A DNA stretch of 64,000 nucleotides from an uncultured Candidatus Melainabacteria bacterium (GTDB lineage Bacteria > Cyanobacteriota > Vampirovibrionia > Gastranaerophilales > Gastranaerophilaceae): assembly GCA_949902595.1 (NCBI GenBank), contig CATLDC010000008.1, positions 1-64,000 on the forward strand, written 5' to 3'. The notes under the pieces were generated by a model. That model was not told the DNA's origin. It saw only the letters and a list, made by a program, of their open reading frames with translations, and did no database searches. A program made the position numbers and the translations under genes. This document shows, piece by piece, positions 1 through 8,319 of the stretch (position 1 is its first letter; each line of letters starts with the position of its first letter).

Positions 1-139
1 TTTTTTTTTTAATAAATTTACTAAATAAATAAAATACTATCTATATATTTTATTATAATTTTTAAATTATTTTTTAATATTACACCAACCCCCGCGGCGG
101 GGGGGCCGGCCCCCCGCCTCTTTGTTTTCTTAAAAATTT
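1..139. other. AT-rich intergenic with a GC island
   Basis: No gene is visible here. The stretch is almost purely A/T except for a block of nearly pure G/C at about 89-118, which contains a near-perfect hairpin (see the next entry). It lies just downstream of the leftward SIMPL gene. Confidence 0.6.
96..118 (-). terminator. GC-rich hairpin downstream of the SIMPL gene
   Basis: GGCGGGGGGG and CCCCCCGCC can pair around a short CCGG centre, giving a very stable stem. On the minus strand it lies 20-40 bases after the SIMPL stop codon and is followed, after about ten bases, by AT-rich sequence. There is no clean T-run, so this may be a terminator, an mRNA-end stabiliser or a dispersed palindrome. 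Confidence 0.4.
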
Positions 140-862
140 TTATTTAATCTTAAACGAAACATTCGCTACAGCAGTAACTTTCTTATCAATAGAAGAAGAA
201 TCATTTACGCCCATATCAGAGACATCAGTCGAATCAACCGGTGTAATCTGGTAAACGCCCATTCTTACAGACTGAATCTTGCCTACGCTGTTGTGAGTAG
301 CTTTTAGCATTGAAGAAGCTCTTGCCTTAGCGTCGTTAGAAGCCTTTTCAAGCAATGTAACCTTGAGTTCAGGAAGCTTTGAGTAAGCGTATGATGGCTG
401 ATAAACATTAATATCAATACCCTGGTTAATCAAACCTGTTATATCTGTTGAGATTTCTTTGATAAGCTCTACATTATCAGAGTTAATCGATATTGGCTGC
501 GAAAGATTGTAGCTGTCCTGAATATCGGTGTACGCACCTGTTTTCGGGTCGCGTTTGTAGTTATAGTAACCATTTACAGTTTTCTTATCAATATTTTTTA
601 TACCTTTGTCCTGAAGGTATTTTTCTACAGATTTGATTTGCCCTTGAACGTCAGCATAAGCCATTTGTTTTGTCGGGCGCTTGATTACAATATCAAAATT
701 AAGTGAACCTGAGTCAGATTTCACAACCTCAAACGCTGAACCTGTTACTGAAATAACGTTATTTGAAATTGATGAAGACACCATTTTTGTTGAAACAACG
801 AGCCCGAGCGCCAGAAGAACACCGAGCGAAATCACCTGTAGTTTTTCGATTCTCTCTAACAT
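140..862 (-). CDS. SIMPL (DUF541) domain protein
   Basis: A 240-residue protein. Residues about 9-32 form a single hydrophobic segment, read as a signal anchor that holds the protein at the inner membrane facing the periplasm. The remainder matches the SIMPL/DUF541 fold: a VTGSA-type first strand, a central helix pair, and late strands including VTAVANVSFKI at the end. SIMPL proteins have no agreed enzymatic role; several are envelope or stress associated. The start has an upstream GAGGAG. It is the third gene of a gpsA-ricT-SIMPL unit, 21 bases after ricT. The family call is from recognised sequence pattern; function is unknown. Confidence 0.75.
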   Translation of the reverse strand: MLERIEKLQVISLGVLLALGLVVSTKMVSSSISNNVISVTGSAFEVVKSDSGSLNFDIVIKRPTKQMAYADVQGQIKSVEKYLQDKGIKNIDKKTVNGYYNYKRDPKTGAYTDIQDSYNLSQPISINSDNVELIKEISTDITGLINQGIDINVYQPSYAYSKLPELKVTLLEKASNDAKARASSMLKATHNSVGKIQSVRMGVYQITPVDSTDVSDMGVNDSSSIDKKVTAVANVSFKIK

Positions 863-883
863 AATTTGCTCCTCTTAATATAT

Positions 884-1816
884 TTATACATTACCGGTTG
901 AACTGTTTCTGTCATCCTCCAGCTGTTTTAGCTGTTTAGCATCGACTTTTTCATCCGTTGAGTAGTTTGTAATACGCGGAACATCAATATCAACATTGAC
1001 GTCAGCATCAACCATCTCAATATCAGATTTTTTAAACTCTTTAATCTTTCCGTCCTCAAACTTGACCGCAACAGAATTGTTTAGGAACTGGATAAAGCAA
1101 ACCTTTCCAAGCCCGGTCGGAGTCATTACAGTAGAGCCAACCGGAGGCATGCCCTTGGCCGCTTCAATGTAGTTTGAATACTCGTAAGTTAAACAACATA
1201 GCAGCCTGCCGCATGTTCCGGATATCTTTGAAGGCGCAATCGGCATTCCTTGATCCTTGGCAAGCTTAACGTTGATGGATTCAAACTTACGCAAGTATGA
1301 TGAACAGCAGAAAGGCTTACCGCAAATCCCTGTCCCGTCCATGATTGAAGACTCATCACGCACACCGATGTGGCGCAGGTCGATTCTCATTCTTTTGAAA
1401 ACCTGGGTCAGGTCTTTTAGCAGTTCTCTAAAATCCACACGCTCTGGAGCTGTGTAGTAGAAAGAGATTTTACGACGGTCAAAGGTTATACGGCACTGCA
1501 CAAGATTCATATTGAGCTTATGTTTTTTTACAAGGTCTTTGCACTTGAAATACGATGTTACTTCGTCCTTTTTAAGCTCTTCAAGCAGCATCATGTCTTC
1601 CTGGGTCATGACTCTTATGAAATCAAACGGTGCAGGTGTTTTTTGAGAATCCTCAAACCGCTTTGCCACCTCACTGTTAACAAGAAACGCTTTGAGTACC
1701 TCTTCGCCCTTCTCAGTTCTTGCAAGAATAAGCTGCCCGTCATCAAGATTTACGTTTTCAGGACATTTTAGAGGAACAAAGGTATTTTTCAGGTATTTGA
1801 CCGCGTATTTAATCAT
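884..1816 (-). CDS. ricT: PSP1 domain protein, RicT/YaaT family
   Basis: A 310-residue PSP1-domain protein. The central segment carries the family's cysteine-rich signature: GTGICGKPFCCSSYL followed by SGTCGRLLCCLTYEY. In Bacillus RicT (YaaT) such cysteines help hold [4Fe-4S] clusters in the RicA-RicF-RicT complex, which modulates RNase Y mRNA processing. The N-terminal part (about 1-90) is a small variable domain, and the C-terminal part after PPVGSTVMTPTGLGKV is an SH3-like extension. The start codon overlaps the end of gpsA by 8 bases, so the two are translationally coupled. Partners RicA and RicF are not in this window. The family call is firm; the RNase Y link is by analogy. Confidence 0.85.
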   Translation of the reverse strand: MIKYAVKYLKNTFVPLKCPENVNLDDGQLILARTEKGEEVLKAFLVNSEVAKRFEDSQKTPAPFDFIRVMTQEDMMLLEELKKDEVTSYFKCKDLVKKHKLNMNLVQCRITFDRRKISFYYTAPERVDFRELLKDLTQVFKRMRIDLRHIGVRDESSIMDGTGICGKPFCCSSYLRKFESINVKLAKDQGMPIAPSKISGTCGRLLCCLTYEYSNYIEAAKGMPPVGSTVMTPTGLGKVCFIQFLNNSVAVKFEDGKIKEFKKSDIEMVDADVNVDIDVPRITNYSTDEKVDAKQLKQLEDDRNSSTGNV

Positions 1817-2810
1817 AACTTTCTTCCTTCTTGAGCTTCCTGTTCATGAGCTTTGATAAAACTTCCTGCGGGGTGATGTCAGTGTATACAGCCTCATAAA
1901 TTGCGCTTGACACAGGAACTTCCAGCCCGAGCTTTTCAGCAAGGTCGCACACTGCTTTGGAAGTCTTAACCCCCTCTGCAACAGAGCCAAGTTCTTTCAA
2001 GATATCATCAATCTTCTTTCCCTTGCCCAACATTGAACCAACTGTGTAATTTCTGGACATCGGGCTGGAGCAGGTCGCGATTAAATCACCCATGCCGGAA
2101 AGTCCGTAAAGGGTTGAAGGATTCGCGCCAAGCTTAACTGAAAGCCTTACAATCTCTGCCATCCCACGGGTCAAAAGCGTCCCCATGCAGTTGTCGCCCA
2201 GCTCCATTGAGTGAGCAAATCCGGAAGCGATTGCAATAACGTTTTTAAGGCTGCCTCCAAGCTCCACGCCGATAACATCAGAGTTTGTGTACAGGCGGAA
2301 TTTGTTTGGAACATTGCATGCCTTTTGCACGAACTCCGCAACCTGCATGTCCTCACATGCTACAGAAGCTGCGGTTGGTTTTCCCATGAGCACTTCTTTT
2401 GCAAGAGTCGGGCCGGATAGGATTACGACCTTTTGTTCAGGAAGCACATCTTTTATAACCTCTGACATTCTCATAAGAGTGTTGAGTTCGAGCCCTTTTG
2501 AAGCGTTGACGAGAGGTTGTTCCGGCTTGATACCGGCTGCTTTAAGCTGTTCGCAAACAGGGCGCACGCCGGATGTTGCAACAACAGACAGAATTATATC
2601 AGCGCCTTCAATCGCTTTTTTCAGGTCAGATGTAAATTCGACTTTCTTATCCAACTGCACTTCAAGCGGTTTTGAGCAGTGCTTGTTTTTGACCAAATCT
2701 TCGTTCAGGTCACATTCTCTTCCCCATATAACAATGTCTTCAAAATTATCATTCAACAACCATGCGAGTGTTAACCCCCAGCATCCCGGTCCAAGTACAG
2801 TCAATTTCAT
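1809..2810 (-). CDS. gpsA: glycerol-3-phosphate dehydrogenase [NAD(P)+]
   Basis: A 333-residue GpsA of normal length. It reduces dihydroxyacetone phosphate to sn-glycerol 3-phosphate, the backbone for phospholipids. The N-terminal Rossmann signature is GPGCWGLTLAWLL, with Trp where many homologues have a small residue. Also present are the LSGPTLAKEVLMGKPTA segment and the GVELGGSLKNVIAIASG motif with the catalytic Lys, then GDLIATCSSPMSRNYTVG. AAGGAG lies 10 bases before the ATG. It heads the gpsA-ricT-SIMPL operon. The two PlsC acyltransferases further right use its product, although they are not linked to it. Confidence 0.95.
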   Translation of the reverse strand: MKLTVLGPGCWGLTLAWLLNDNFEDIVIWGRECDLNEDLVKNKHCSKPLEVQLDKKVEFTSDLKKAIEGADIILSVVATSGVRPVCEQLKAAGIKPEQPLVNASKGLELNTLMRMSEVIKDVLPEQKVVILSGPTLAKEVLMGKPTAASVACEDMQVAEFVQKACNVPNKFRLYTNSDVIGVELGGSLKNVIAIASGFAHSMELGDNCMGTLLTRGMAEIVRLSVKLGANPSTLYGLSGMGDLIATCSSPMSRNYTVGSMLGKGKKIDDILKELGSVAEGVKTSKAVCDLAEKLGLEVPVSSAIYEAVYTDITPQEVLSKLMNRKLKKEESYD

Positions 2811-2838
2811 TTATACCATGCTCCTTATCTCTTTTTAA

Positions 2839-2844
2839 ATTATA
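2839..2844 (-). promoter_or_regulatory. -10 element upstream of gpsA
   Basis: A perfect TATAAT on the minus strand lies 28 bases before the gpsA ATG, giving an expected leader of about 20 bases that contains the AAGGAG ribosome site. No convincing -35 box was seen. Confidence 0.5.
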
Positions 2845-2946
2845 CAATAATTCTGCGGTCAGAAGCTAAAAAAAATTTTTATGTAAATTTTTGTTTACAA
2901 TAAGTCAATTTTACTAACCAAAAAAGACAGCATTTTACCAGAGCTT

Positions 2947-4035
2947 TTGAGTGGTGATGTTGAATTTAACTGGAACAAAAAACTGGGTTTTGATGAGCTT
3001 AGAAAAATGAAAAGACTACCTGATGAAAATTCCCAGGAGCAGATTTGTACGCTTCCGCTTGAAGAGTTCGATTTTAAAAAATGGGCAATGAAAAAATTAA
3101 AGAGTTTGGTTAAATTACCAGAACGCGCAGATGATTTAAGAACAGTTTTTCCAAGTGATAAAGTTATTATCACGCCTGCACAGGAACATACTATAGAAAA
3201 AGGCGAAACTTTTTATAGTCTCGCCCAAAAATATCATGTATCACAAAAACGAATAGAAAATGCAAACCCGCAAGTCAAGGACCCTAAAAATTTAAAGCTG
3301 GGACAAGTAGTTATGATACCTGAATCAGTAAATTTAGATATGTCAAAAATTGAAACCTTTGAAGATATTGTGGAAGCTGTAGGTATCTCAAGGGAATTTA
3401 TTAATGACTTTATGGAGCATATAGAAGTTCAGAATGTTAAAGACATACTTCATACCTACTACGATAATGTCGAAGACGGTAAAAAAGGAAAAGGTACACC
3501 AACTAATGGTTACGGCCACACGGGTCTTGTAAGGGGTGAAAAGATAACAGACACAACAGAAATTACCCATGAAGAGGCTATTCAGTATCTGGCACTCGAC
3601 CTTTTCAATTGCAAAATTGAGGCTATAGCACATTTAGGTCAGGATTTCCTAGATGCTCCAAAATCTATACAGGAAGGAATTGTTGACAACTTTTTCAATA
3701 AAGGATGGGAAAAGGGTTTTGTTACAGTAAAAAATTCTCCTTCTAACAAAATACCGGAAGGTTTAAAACTACATGACTATCTTACTACAACAGAAAATCT
3801 AATTTACAAGACTGATGCAGTTGGTTTAAAAAAACGCATGGTTTATAGAATAATCCACGCAACAAAAGACCTTTCAGTTGAAGACAGAAGAAAAGTTCTT
3901 GATGCCAGAAGGGATTACTTCGACGAAGTAGTTAAGCAGCTAAGTCAAAAAGGCTACAAGAAGGAATGTGAATACCTAATAAATGCCTGGAATAGAGCAT
4001 ACCAAAACGGTGACTGTAACGGGTATTTTGATTAA
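2947..4035 (+). CDS. LysM and GH24 lysozyme-like cell wall hydrolase
   Basis: About 362 residues. A LysM peptidoglycan-binding domain (HTIEKGETFYSLAQKYHV ... LKLGQVVMIPE) occupies roughly residues 80-125. It is followed by a T4-lysozyme/GH24-like muramidase domain with the YYDN ... TNGYGHTG signature near 180-195 and a long helical tail. No signal peptide is visible. The start is uncertain: the frame is open back to 2887 but has no upstream ATG. TTG at 2947 is used here, and the first in-frame ATG is at 3007 (which would give 342 residues). The gene ends tail to tail with murQ, sharing four bases. That pairing is sensible because muramidase releases the muropeptides whose MurNAc MurQ recycles, although the two genes are transcribed in opposite directions. 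Confidence 0.7.
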   Translation: MSGDVEFNWNKKLGFDELRKMKRLPDENSQEQICTLPLEEFDFKKWAMKKLKSLVKLPERADDLRTVFPSDKVIITPAQEHTIEKGETFYSLAQKYHVSQKRIENANPQVKDPKNLKLGQVVMIPESVNLDMSKIETFEDIVEAVGISREFINDFMEHIEVQNVKDILHTYYDNVEDGKKGKGTPTNGYGHTGLVRGEKITDTTEITHEEAIQYLALDLFNCKIEAIAHLGQDFLDAPKSIQEGIVDNFFNKGWEKGFVTVKNSPSNKIPEGLKLHDYLTTTENLIYKTDAVGLKKRMVYRIIHATKDLSVEDRRKVLDARRDYFDEVVKQLSQKGYKKECEYLINAWNRAYQNGDCNGYFD

Positions 4036-4925
4036 ACCTTTGAATAGTAATTCAACGCCCTTCTTAACACACCGCAGTTCTTTCTCAAAGCTTCCTGCGC
4101 CTGCTCTCTGTTAAGATTGCACATTAGCATAAGAATTGCCGTTTTTACATTCCAACCGCTTTCAAGCAAAGTATGTAGCGCTTTTGAAGCGTTAACTCCC
4201 GCGATTTCCGAAACAATACGGATTGCACGGTCCTTGAGCTTCTCGTTTGTCGGCATCAAATCAATCATGAAGTTTTCGTAAGTCTTACCAATTTTAATCA
4301 TGGCACCTGTTGAAAGCATGTTGAGCACCATTTTTTGCACACTTCCGGCCTTCATTCTGCTTGAACCTGCAATAACCTCCGGCCCGACTTCAACGCAAAT
4401 TCCTAAACCTGCTTCTTCAAGAATAAGCGCTTTGTGGTTGCAGGTTAGCGCAATTGTCTTACATCCTGCTTTCTCAGCCTGCGCAAGCACACCGAGCAGG
4501 TATTTTGGATTCCCGCTTGCAGATATTGCAACGCATACATCCTGATTGGTAAGGATTTGAGCGTCTTTTTCACCAAGCTCAAAATTATCCTCTGCGCCTT
4601 CAACAGCATTTCTAAGCGCAATGTCACCGCCTGCAATAATACCTGTTACCATATCTGACGGCACACCAAAGGTCGGAGGGCATTCAGAAGCGTCGAGAAC
4701 ACCGATTCTGCCGGATGTGCCCGCGCCAAAATAGTACAACTTTCCACCCATCAGGAATTGTTTTGCAATAATATCAATTGCGCGCGCTATGTTTGGCGCC
4801 TCGTCTTCTATTGCTAGTGCGACGAGCTTGTCTTCTTCGTTAATCTTTCGAACAATGTCTATTGTTGAAAGCAGGTCAATGTCTTTTGTGTTTTCATTTC
4901 TGTACTCAGTAATAATTTCGCTCAT
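4032..4925 (-). CDS. murQ: N-acetylmuramic acid 6-phosphate etherase
   Basis: A 297-residue SIS-domain enzyme that cleaves the lactyl ether of MurNAc-6-phosphate to GlcNAc-6-phosphate and lactate in peptidoglycan recycling. Family signatures are YFGAGTSGRIGVLDASECPP, the IAGGDIALRNAVEGAED segment, AISASGNPKYLLG and GSSRMKAGSVQK. The ATG at 4925 is preferred because GAAGGAG lies 8 bases upstream; a GTG at 4934 sits between the two and is less likely. It is followed by ribH upstream on the same strand, with only 24 bases between them, so they may be cotranscribed (ribH first). Confidence 0.95.
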   Translation of the reverse strand: MSEIITEYRNENTKDIDLLSTIDIVRKINEEDKLVALAIEDEAPNIARAIDIIAKQFLMGGKLYYFGAGTSGRIGVLDASECPPTFGVPSDMVTGIIAGGDIALRNAVEGAEDNFELGEKDAQILTNQDVCVAISASGNPKYLLGVLAQAEKAGCKTIALTCNHKALILEEAGLGICVEVGPEVIAGSSRMKAGSVQKMVLNMLSTGAMIKIGKTYENFMIDLMPTNEKLKDRAIRIVSEIAGVNASKALHTLLESGWNVKTAILMLMCNLNREQAQEALRKNCGVLRRALNYYSKV

Positions 4926-4949
4926 CACACACACTCCTTCTTAGGTAAA

Positions 4950-5411
4950 TTATAATACGTTTATTAAATTAGCCATTTCGATTGCTGATTTTGCAGCGTC
5001 AGAACCTTTGTTTCCTGCTTTTGTACCGGCTCTTTCAATTGCCTGCTCAATATTATCAGTAGTAAGCACCCCGAATATCACAGGAACACCTGTTTCCAAT
5101 CCGACAGACGCAACGCCTTTTGAAACCTCTGCGCAAACATAGTCGTAGTGGGATGTTGAGCCCTTGATTACAGCGCCAAGTGTAATTACAGCATTGTATT
5201 TTCCGCTTTTCGCGCATTTTTTTGCAACAAGCGGAATCTCAAAAGCGCCCGGGCACCACACAACATCAATATTGTCTTCGCTTACCCCATGGCGTTTGAG
5301 CTCATCAACCGCGCCAGACAAGAGTTTAGCGCATATAAATTCGTTGAAACGTGATACTACGATACAAAATTTTTCGTTTGTGACAGTCAAAAATCCTTCA
5401 ATAATTTTCAC
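4950..5411 (-). CDS. ribH: 6,7-dimethyl-8-ribityllumazine synthase
   Basis: A 153-residue lumazine synthase, the penultimate step of riboflavin synthesis, which condenses 3,4-dihydroxybutanone 4-phosphate with the ribitylamino-pyrimidine. Family motifs are [38 protein letters not shown] with the catalytic His, and [20 protein letters not shown]. The start is GTG, supported by AAGGAG at good spacing (in ...AAGGAGAAGGTATT-GTG). No FMN riboswitch is visible upstream in the 90-base gap to the next gene, and the other rib genes are not in the window. Confidence 0.93.
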   Translation of the reverse strand: MKIIEGFLTVTNEKFCIVVSRFNEFICAKLLSGAVDELKRHGVSEDNIDVVWCPGAFEIPLVAKKCAKSGKYNAVITLGAVIKGSTSHYDYVCAEVSKGVASVGLETGVPVIFGVLTTDNIEQAIERAGTKAGNKGSDAAKSAIEMANLINVL

Positions 5412-5485
5412 AATACCTTCTCCTTAATAATCTCTGTAAAATCATTATACACTATTCTTTTATAAAAATGTTGGAAAGTTAAGAG

Positions 5486-5514
5486 TTGTTTACAATCAGA
5501 TATTGTATTACACT
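5486..5514 (+). promoter_or_regulatory. promoter of the radical SAM gene, leaderless
   Basis: TTGTTT (5486-5491), a 17-base spacer and TACACT (5509-5514), then exactly six bases to the ATG at 5521. This geometry puts the transcription start at or next to the start codon, and no Shine-Dalgarno sequence is present. Confidence 0.5.
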
Positions 5515-5520
5515 AGCCTT

Positions 5521-6447
5521 ATGGAATTTAACGGAACAGACAAAAGGTACAACCAGTATAGCCAGCACCTTAAAAACAAATTCGGTGCCAAGGTTTATAA
5601 AATCACAATTGACGCAGGCTTTTCCTGCCCTAACCGTGACGGCACAATCTCAAATAGCGGCTGTATTTTCTGTGACGACGGCGGAAGTTTTTCACAGGCG
5701 CATTCAAATCTATTAAGTATTGAAGAGCAGGTTAACACAGGCGCTGAAACTTTGAAAAACAGATTCAAGGCACAAAAATTCATGTCCTATTTTCAGGCTT
5801 TTTCAAACACATATAAGCCGGTAGGAGAGCTTGAAGCGATTTACAAGGCATCTCTTAACCATCCCGATATTGTCGGAATCTCAATAGGCACAAGACCTGA
5901 CTGTGTGGATGAAGATAAATTGAAATTGATTTCCTCCTTCACTCCGGATTATTACACCTGGATTGAATACGGTCTGCAGAGCGTTCATGACAAGACTTTG
6001 CAAAGAATTAACCGCGGTCATGATTACAAATGTTTTCTCCAAATGTATGAAAAGACAAAAGCTGCCGGAATCAACATCTGTCTGCATGTGATTCTGGGTT
6101 TGTTTGAAACGTATGACGAGATGATGCAGACCGCTCAAACCATTTCCAAGCTTGAGCCGGAAGGGGTAAAAATCCACATGCTCTGTGCGCTTGAAGGTAC
6201 AAAGATTGCGGATTTATACAGAAAAGGCGAGCTTAGTTTTATGTCAGAAGACGAGTATGTAAGCACGGTTTGCGATTTTTTGGAATACCTGCCACCACAT
6301 ACCACAATCCACAGGCTTGCAGGAAACGGGCTGCGCACCGAGCTTGTTGCCCCGCGCTGGATTGGAAAGAAATTGGACTGTCTGAACAAGATTGACAGGG
6401 AGTTTTTGAGACGGGATTCTTGGCAAGGAATAAAATTTGCTTTATAA
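5521..6447 (+). CDS. radical SAM protein, YhcC/TIGR01212 family
   Basis: A 308-residue radical SAM protein. The cluster-binding cysteines are in FSCPNRDGTISNSGCIFCDDGGSF (C-x10-C-x2-C spacing typical of this subfamily rather than CxxxCxxC). IGTRPDCV, EYGLQSVHDKTLQRINRGHD and HVILGLFETYDEM follow in the conserved order. E. coli YhcC belongs here; its substrate is not firmly established. The ATG at 5521 (MEFNGTDKRY) is chosen over a TTG at 5503 because a promoter geometry ends six bases before it. The smpB promoter begins inside its 3' end. Confidence 0.88.
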   Translation: MEFNGTDKRYNQYSQHLKNKFGAKVYKITIDAGFSCPNRDGTISNSGCIFCDDGGSFSQAHSNLLSIEEQVNTGAETLKNRFKAQKFMSYFQAFSNTYKPVGELEAIYKASLNHPDIVGISIGTRPDCVDEDKLKLISSFTPDYYTWIEYGLQSVHDKTLQRINRGHDYKCFLQMYEKTKAAGINICLHVILGLFETYDEMMQTAQTISKLEPEGVKIHMLCALEGTKIADLYRKGELSFMSEDEYVSTVCDFLEYLPPHTTIHRLAGNGLRTELVAPRWIGKKLDCLNKIDREFLRRDSWQGIKFAL

Positions 6448-6448
6448 T
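6420..6448 (+). promoter_or_regulatory. smpB promoter, leaderless
   Basis: TTGGCA (6420-6425), 17-base spacer, TATAAT (6443-6448), then six bases to ATG at 6455. It lies inside the end of the radical SAM gene. With the usual 6-8 base distance from the -10 box to the start site, the mRNA would begin at the ATG. Confidence 0.7.
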
Positions 6449-6454
6449 AGCTCT

Positions 6455-6901
6455 ATGGACAAGAAAGTAATTTCTACAAATAGAAAAGCTTTTCATGATT
6501 TTCTAATTTTTGACAAGTTTACAGCGGGGATTGTTTTAACCGGAACAGAGATTAAATCAATCCGCAAAGGTATGCTCAACCTGAAAGACGCGTTTGCAAA
6601 AATAGAAGACAATGAAATGTTCTTATACGGAATGCATATCTCACCTTACGAGCAGGGAAATCGTTACAATCATAAGCCTGACAGAGTGAGGAAGCTTCTT
6701 TTGCAAAAACGCGAGATTCTTAAGATTCAGGATAAGGTAAAAAAAGACGGTGTAACAATTGTACCGCTGGAATTGTTTTTAACTCATGGTTTTGCTAAAA
6801 TAGAAATCGGACTTGCCAAGGGTAAAAAATTGTATGACAAGCGCGAAGCAATAGCGAAGAAGACTCAGGACAGGGATATCGCAAGATTAATGAAAAAGTA
6901 A
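6455..6901 (+). CDS. smpB: SsrA-binding protein SmpB
   Basis: A 148-residue SmpB, the tmRNA partner that loads tmRNA on stalled ribosomes. It shows the characteristic N-terminus (NRKAFHDFLI), GTEIKSIRKGMLNLKDAFAKIED, HISPYEQGN, HKPDRVRKLLL and the basic C-terminal tail LAKGKKLYDKREAIAKKTQDR that enters the mRNA channel. The ATG at 6455 follows the -10 box by six bases and there is no ribosome site, so the transcript is predicted to be leaderless. No tmRNA gene was recognised in this window. Confidence 0.95.
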   Translation: MDKKVISTNRKAFHDFLIFDKFTAGIVLTGTEIKSIRKGMLNLKDAFAKIEDNEMFLYGMHISPYEQGNRYNHKPDRVRKLLLQKREILKIQDKVKKDGVTIVPLELFLTHGFAKIEIGLAKGKKLYDKREAIAKKTQDRDIARLMKK

Positions 6902-6924
6902 GGGATAACAGTAAGGGGTGGCGG

Positions 6925-7560
6925 ATGTTTAACAGAGAAACGATTTTAAAGAGCTTAAACACAGAAAATTATTATATTGACAAGCATTCGCTTGACTTAT
7001 TCCTTGAAGACTGGAAGATTGAGTCAATTTATGAAGACGAAGACGGGCTGGAGTTCTACGACGACCTGTCTCTGGAAAAGATTAAAAAAGGAATTTCCTT
7101 GAAAGCCCAGGGTTACAGCGACGAGCAAATCATCGCAAAGCTTTCAAGAATGGAAGCAAAAGTCGAAAAACTACAAAGAGAGGAGCCTGTTCAGCCCGTA
7201 ATGGTGAGCGATTTGCTCAATGAGCAGCAAGAAGCTTCAACCGAGATTGCGGTTCAGCCTGAAATGCAAAGCACGCAAGCAGAGCCGATTCCTCAGGGCA
7301 AAAGCTTCACTTTGGATGTTTCAAGCCAGACTCTTCAAATGCTTGCCGAAGCTGTGGCGAAAAAGATTAGCGACGATATTACAAACTCTGATATGGCAAC
7401 CCGCCTGATTGAAGCCGGCGGCTACAAGCGCGACAACGAAATCCTTGCAAAGCAGGTTCAGGATCTCCTTGAGCACAACAAAGAGTTGTCTAAACGAATT
7501 GAAGTGCTTGAAAGCCAGCCGTCAAAAACTTTCTGGCAGCGCTTCTGGAACAAGAGATAG
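6925..7560 (+). CDS. MerR-like helix-turn-helix protein (putative)
   Basis: A 211-residue protein, not assigned to a named family. Residues about 20-70 resemble a MerR-type winged helix: a DWKIESIYEDEDGLEFYDDLSLEKIKKG segment, then GYSDEQIIAKL. A Glu/Gln-rich linker (about 85-125) follows, then a predicted coiled coil (about 165-200) and a basic end WQRFWNKR. It starts 23 bases after smpB with GGGGTGGCGG before the ATG and is probably cotranscribed with it. A DNA-binding role is inferred from the fold pattern only. Confidence 0.55.
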   Translation: MFNRETILKSLNTENYYIDKHSLDLFLEDWKIESIYEDEDGLEFYDDLSLEKIKKGISLKAQGYSDEQIIAKLSRMEAKVEKLQREEPVQPVMVSDLLNEQQEASTEIAVQPEMQSTQAEPIPQGKSFTLDVSSQTLQMLAEAVAKKISDDITNSDMATRLIEAGGYKRDNEILAKQVQDLLEHNKELSKRIEVLESQPSKTFWQRFWNKR

Positions 7561-7566
7561 CGAGCA

Positions 7567-7599
7567 CCCTCTCCTCAGGGAGAGGGCAGGGTGAGGGGT
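7567..7599. repeat. REP-like GC-rich hairpin
   Basis: CCCTCTCC (7567-7574) and GGAGAGGG (7579-7586) form an 8-bp stem with a four-base loop, followed by CAGGGTGAGGGGT. A related unit with the same layout occurs at 14906-14937, so this looks like a dispersed palindromic repeat. It sits between two genes and just before a start codon. Confidence 0.5.
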
Positions 7600-7611
7600 C
7601 AATCGTTTGTT

Positions 7612-8106
7612 ATGCTGCCTTATATTGATTTTTTAAACCAACTTGATGAAAAACTGGATGTATATCAGAAACAGCAAAGTGAGCACATTCACTGCAAAGC
7701 AGGCTGCTCTGTATGCTGCGAAAAAGGCGATTATCCTGTTTCACAAATCGAGCTTGAATACTTAATGCAGGGCTATGCTGCACTTGATAACGAGACGAAA
7801 ATCCAGGTTCAAACAAACATCAGGAATATCGAAAAAGGCGGCAAATGCCCGTTTTTAATTGAGCAAAAATGCTCAATTTACCCCTATAGACCAATTATAT
7901 GCAGGGTTCATGGACTTGCTTACCTCTTTAAAGACGGAGTGGTCAAGGTTCCATATTGCGCCAACGAGGGCAAGAATTATTCGGATGTTTACAAAGATGG
8001 TGAAATTTTTGTTGAGCCAATAAAAGAAAATCTTGACACTGCAAATATTCTCAATGATTTTGATTACGGAGAAATCCGTCCGCTCTATTCTTGGCTAAAC
8101 CTCTAA
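7612..8106 (+). CDS. YkgJ-type cysteine cluster protein
   Basis: A 164-residue protein with the YkgJ/UPF0153 cysteine pattern: CKAGCSVCCEKGDYPVS near residues 28-44, GGKCPFLIEQKCSIYPYRPIICRVHG near 78-103, and PYCANE later. These cysteines are thought to bind zinc or an Fe-S cluster; the family has no agreed activity. The ATG at 7612 is preferred. An in-frame GTG at 7591 lies inside the hairpin repeat. Confidence 0.75.
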   Translation: MLPYIDFLNQLDEKLDVYQKQQSEHIHCKAGCSVCCEKGDYPVSQIELEYLMQGYAALDNETKIQVQTNIRNIEKGGKCPFLIEQKCSIYPYRPIICRVHGLAYLFKDGVVKVPYCANEGKNYSDVYKDGEIFVEPIKENLDTANILNDFDYGEIRPLYSWLNL

Positions 8107-8170
8107 AGCATAATCACACTCCACCATCCCAGCTGCTTAGCCACTTAGCTGCCTAGCTGCCCCTCCCCTC

Positions 8171-8199
8171 TTGACAGTTCTATCGGGCTTGTGTTACAA
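8171..8199 (+). promoter_or_regulatory. promoter and long leader of rplU
   Basis: TTGACA (8171-8176), 17 bases, then TTACAA (8194-8199) as a weak -10. The leader to rplU is about 115 bases and contains AAGGAGAAGGTTCC around 8260 as well as the proximal AAAGGAAG ribosome site. A long leader is typical of autoregulated ribosomal protein operons; I did not recognise a specific L21 leader fold. Upstream (8125-8165) is a run of AGCTGC/TTAGC repeats of unknown meaning. Confidence 0.45.
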
Positions 8200-8319
8200 A
8201 TAGTAATATAAATAGTGTATAGATAGGTTAATCGTGTTCAAACGGGCGGATTTGGCTTAAGGAGAAGGTTCCACTAAGACATATACTCCCTACGATTCCT
8301 CAAAAAGAAAGGAAGTACT

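Noticed and set aside
2287..2838. 183-codon plus-strand frame opposite gpsA
   Set aside because: Shadow of gpsA; no family pattern.
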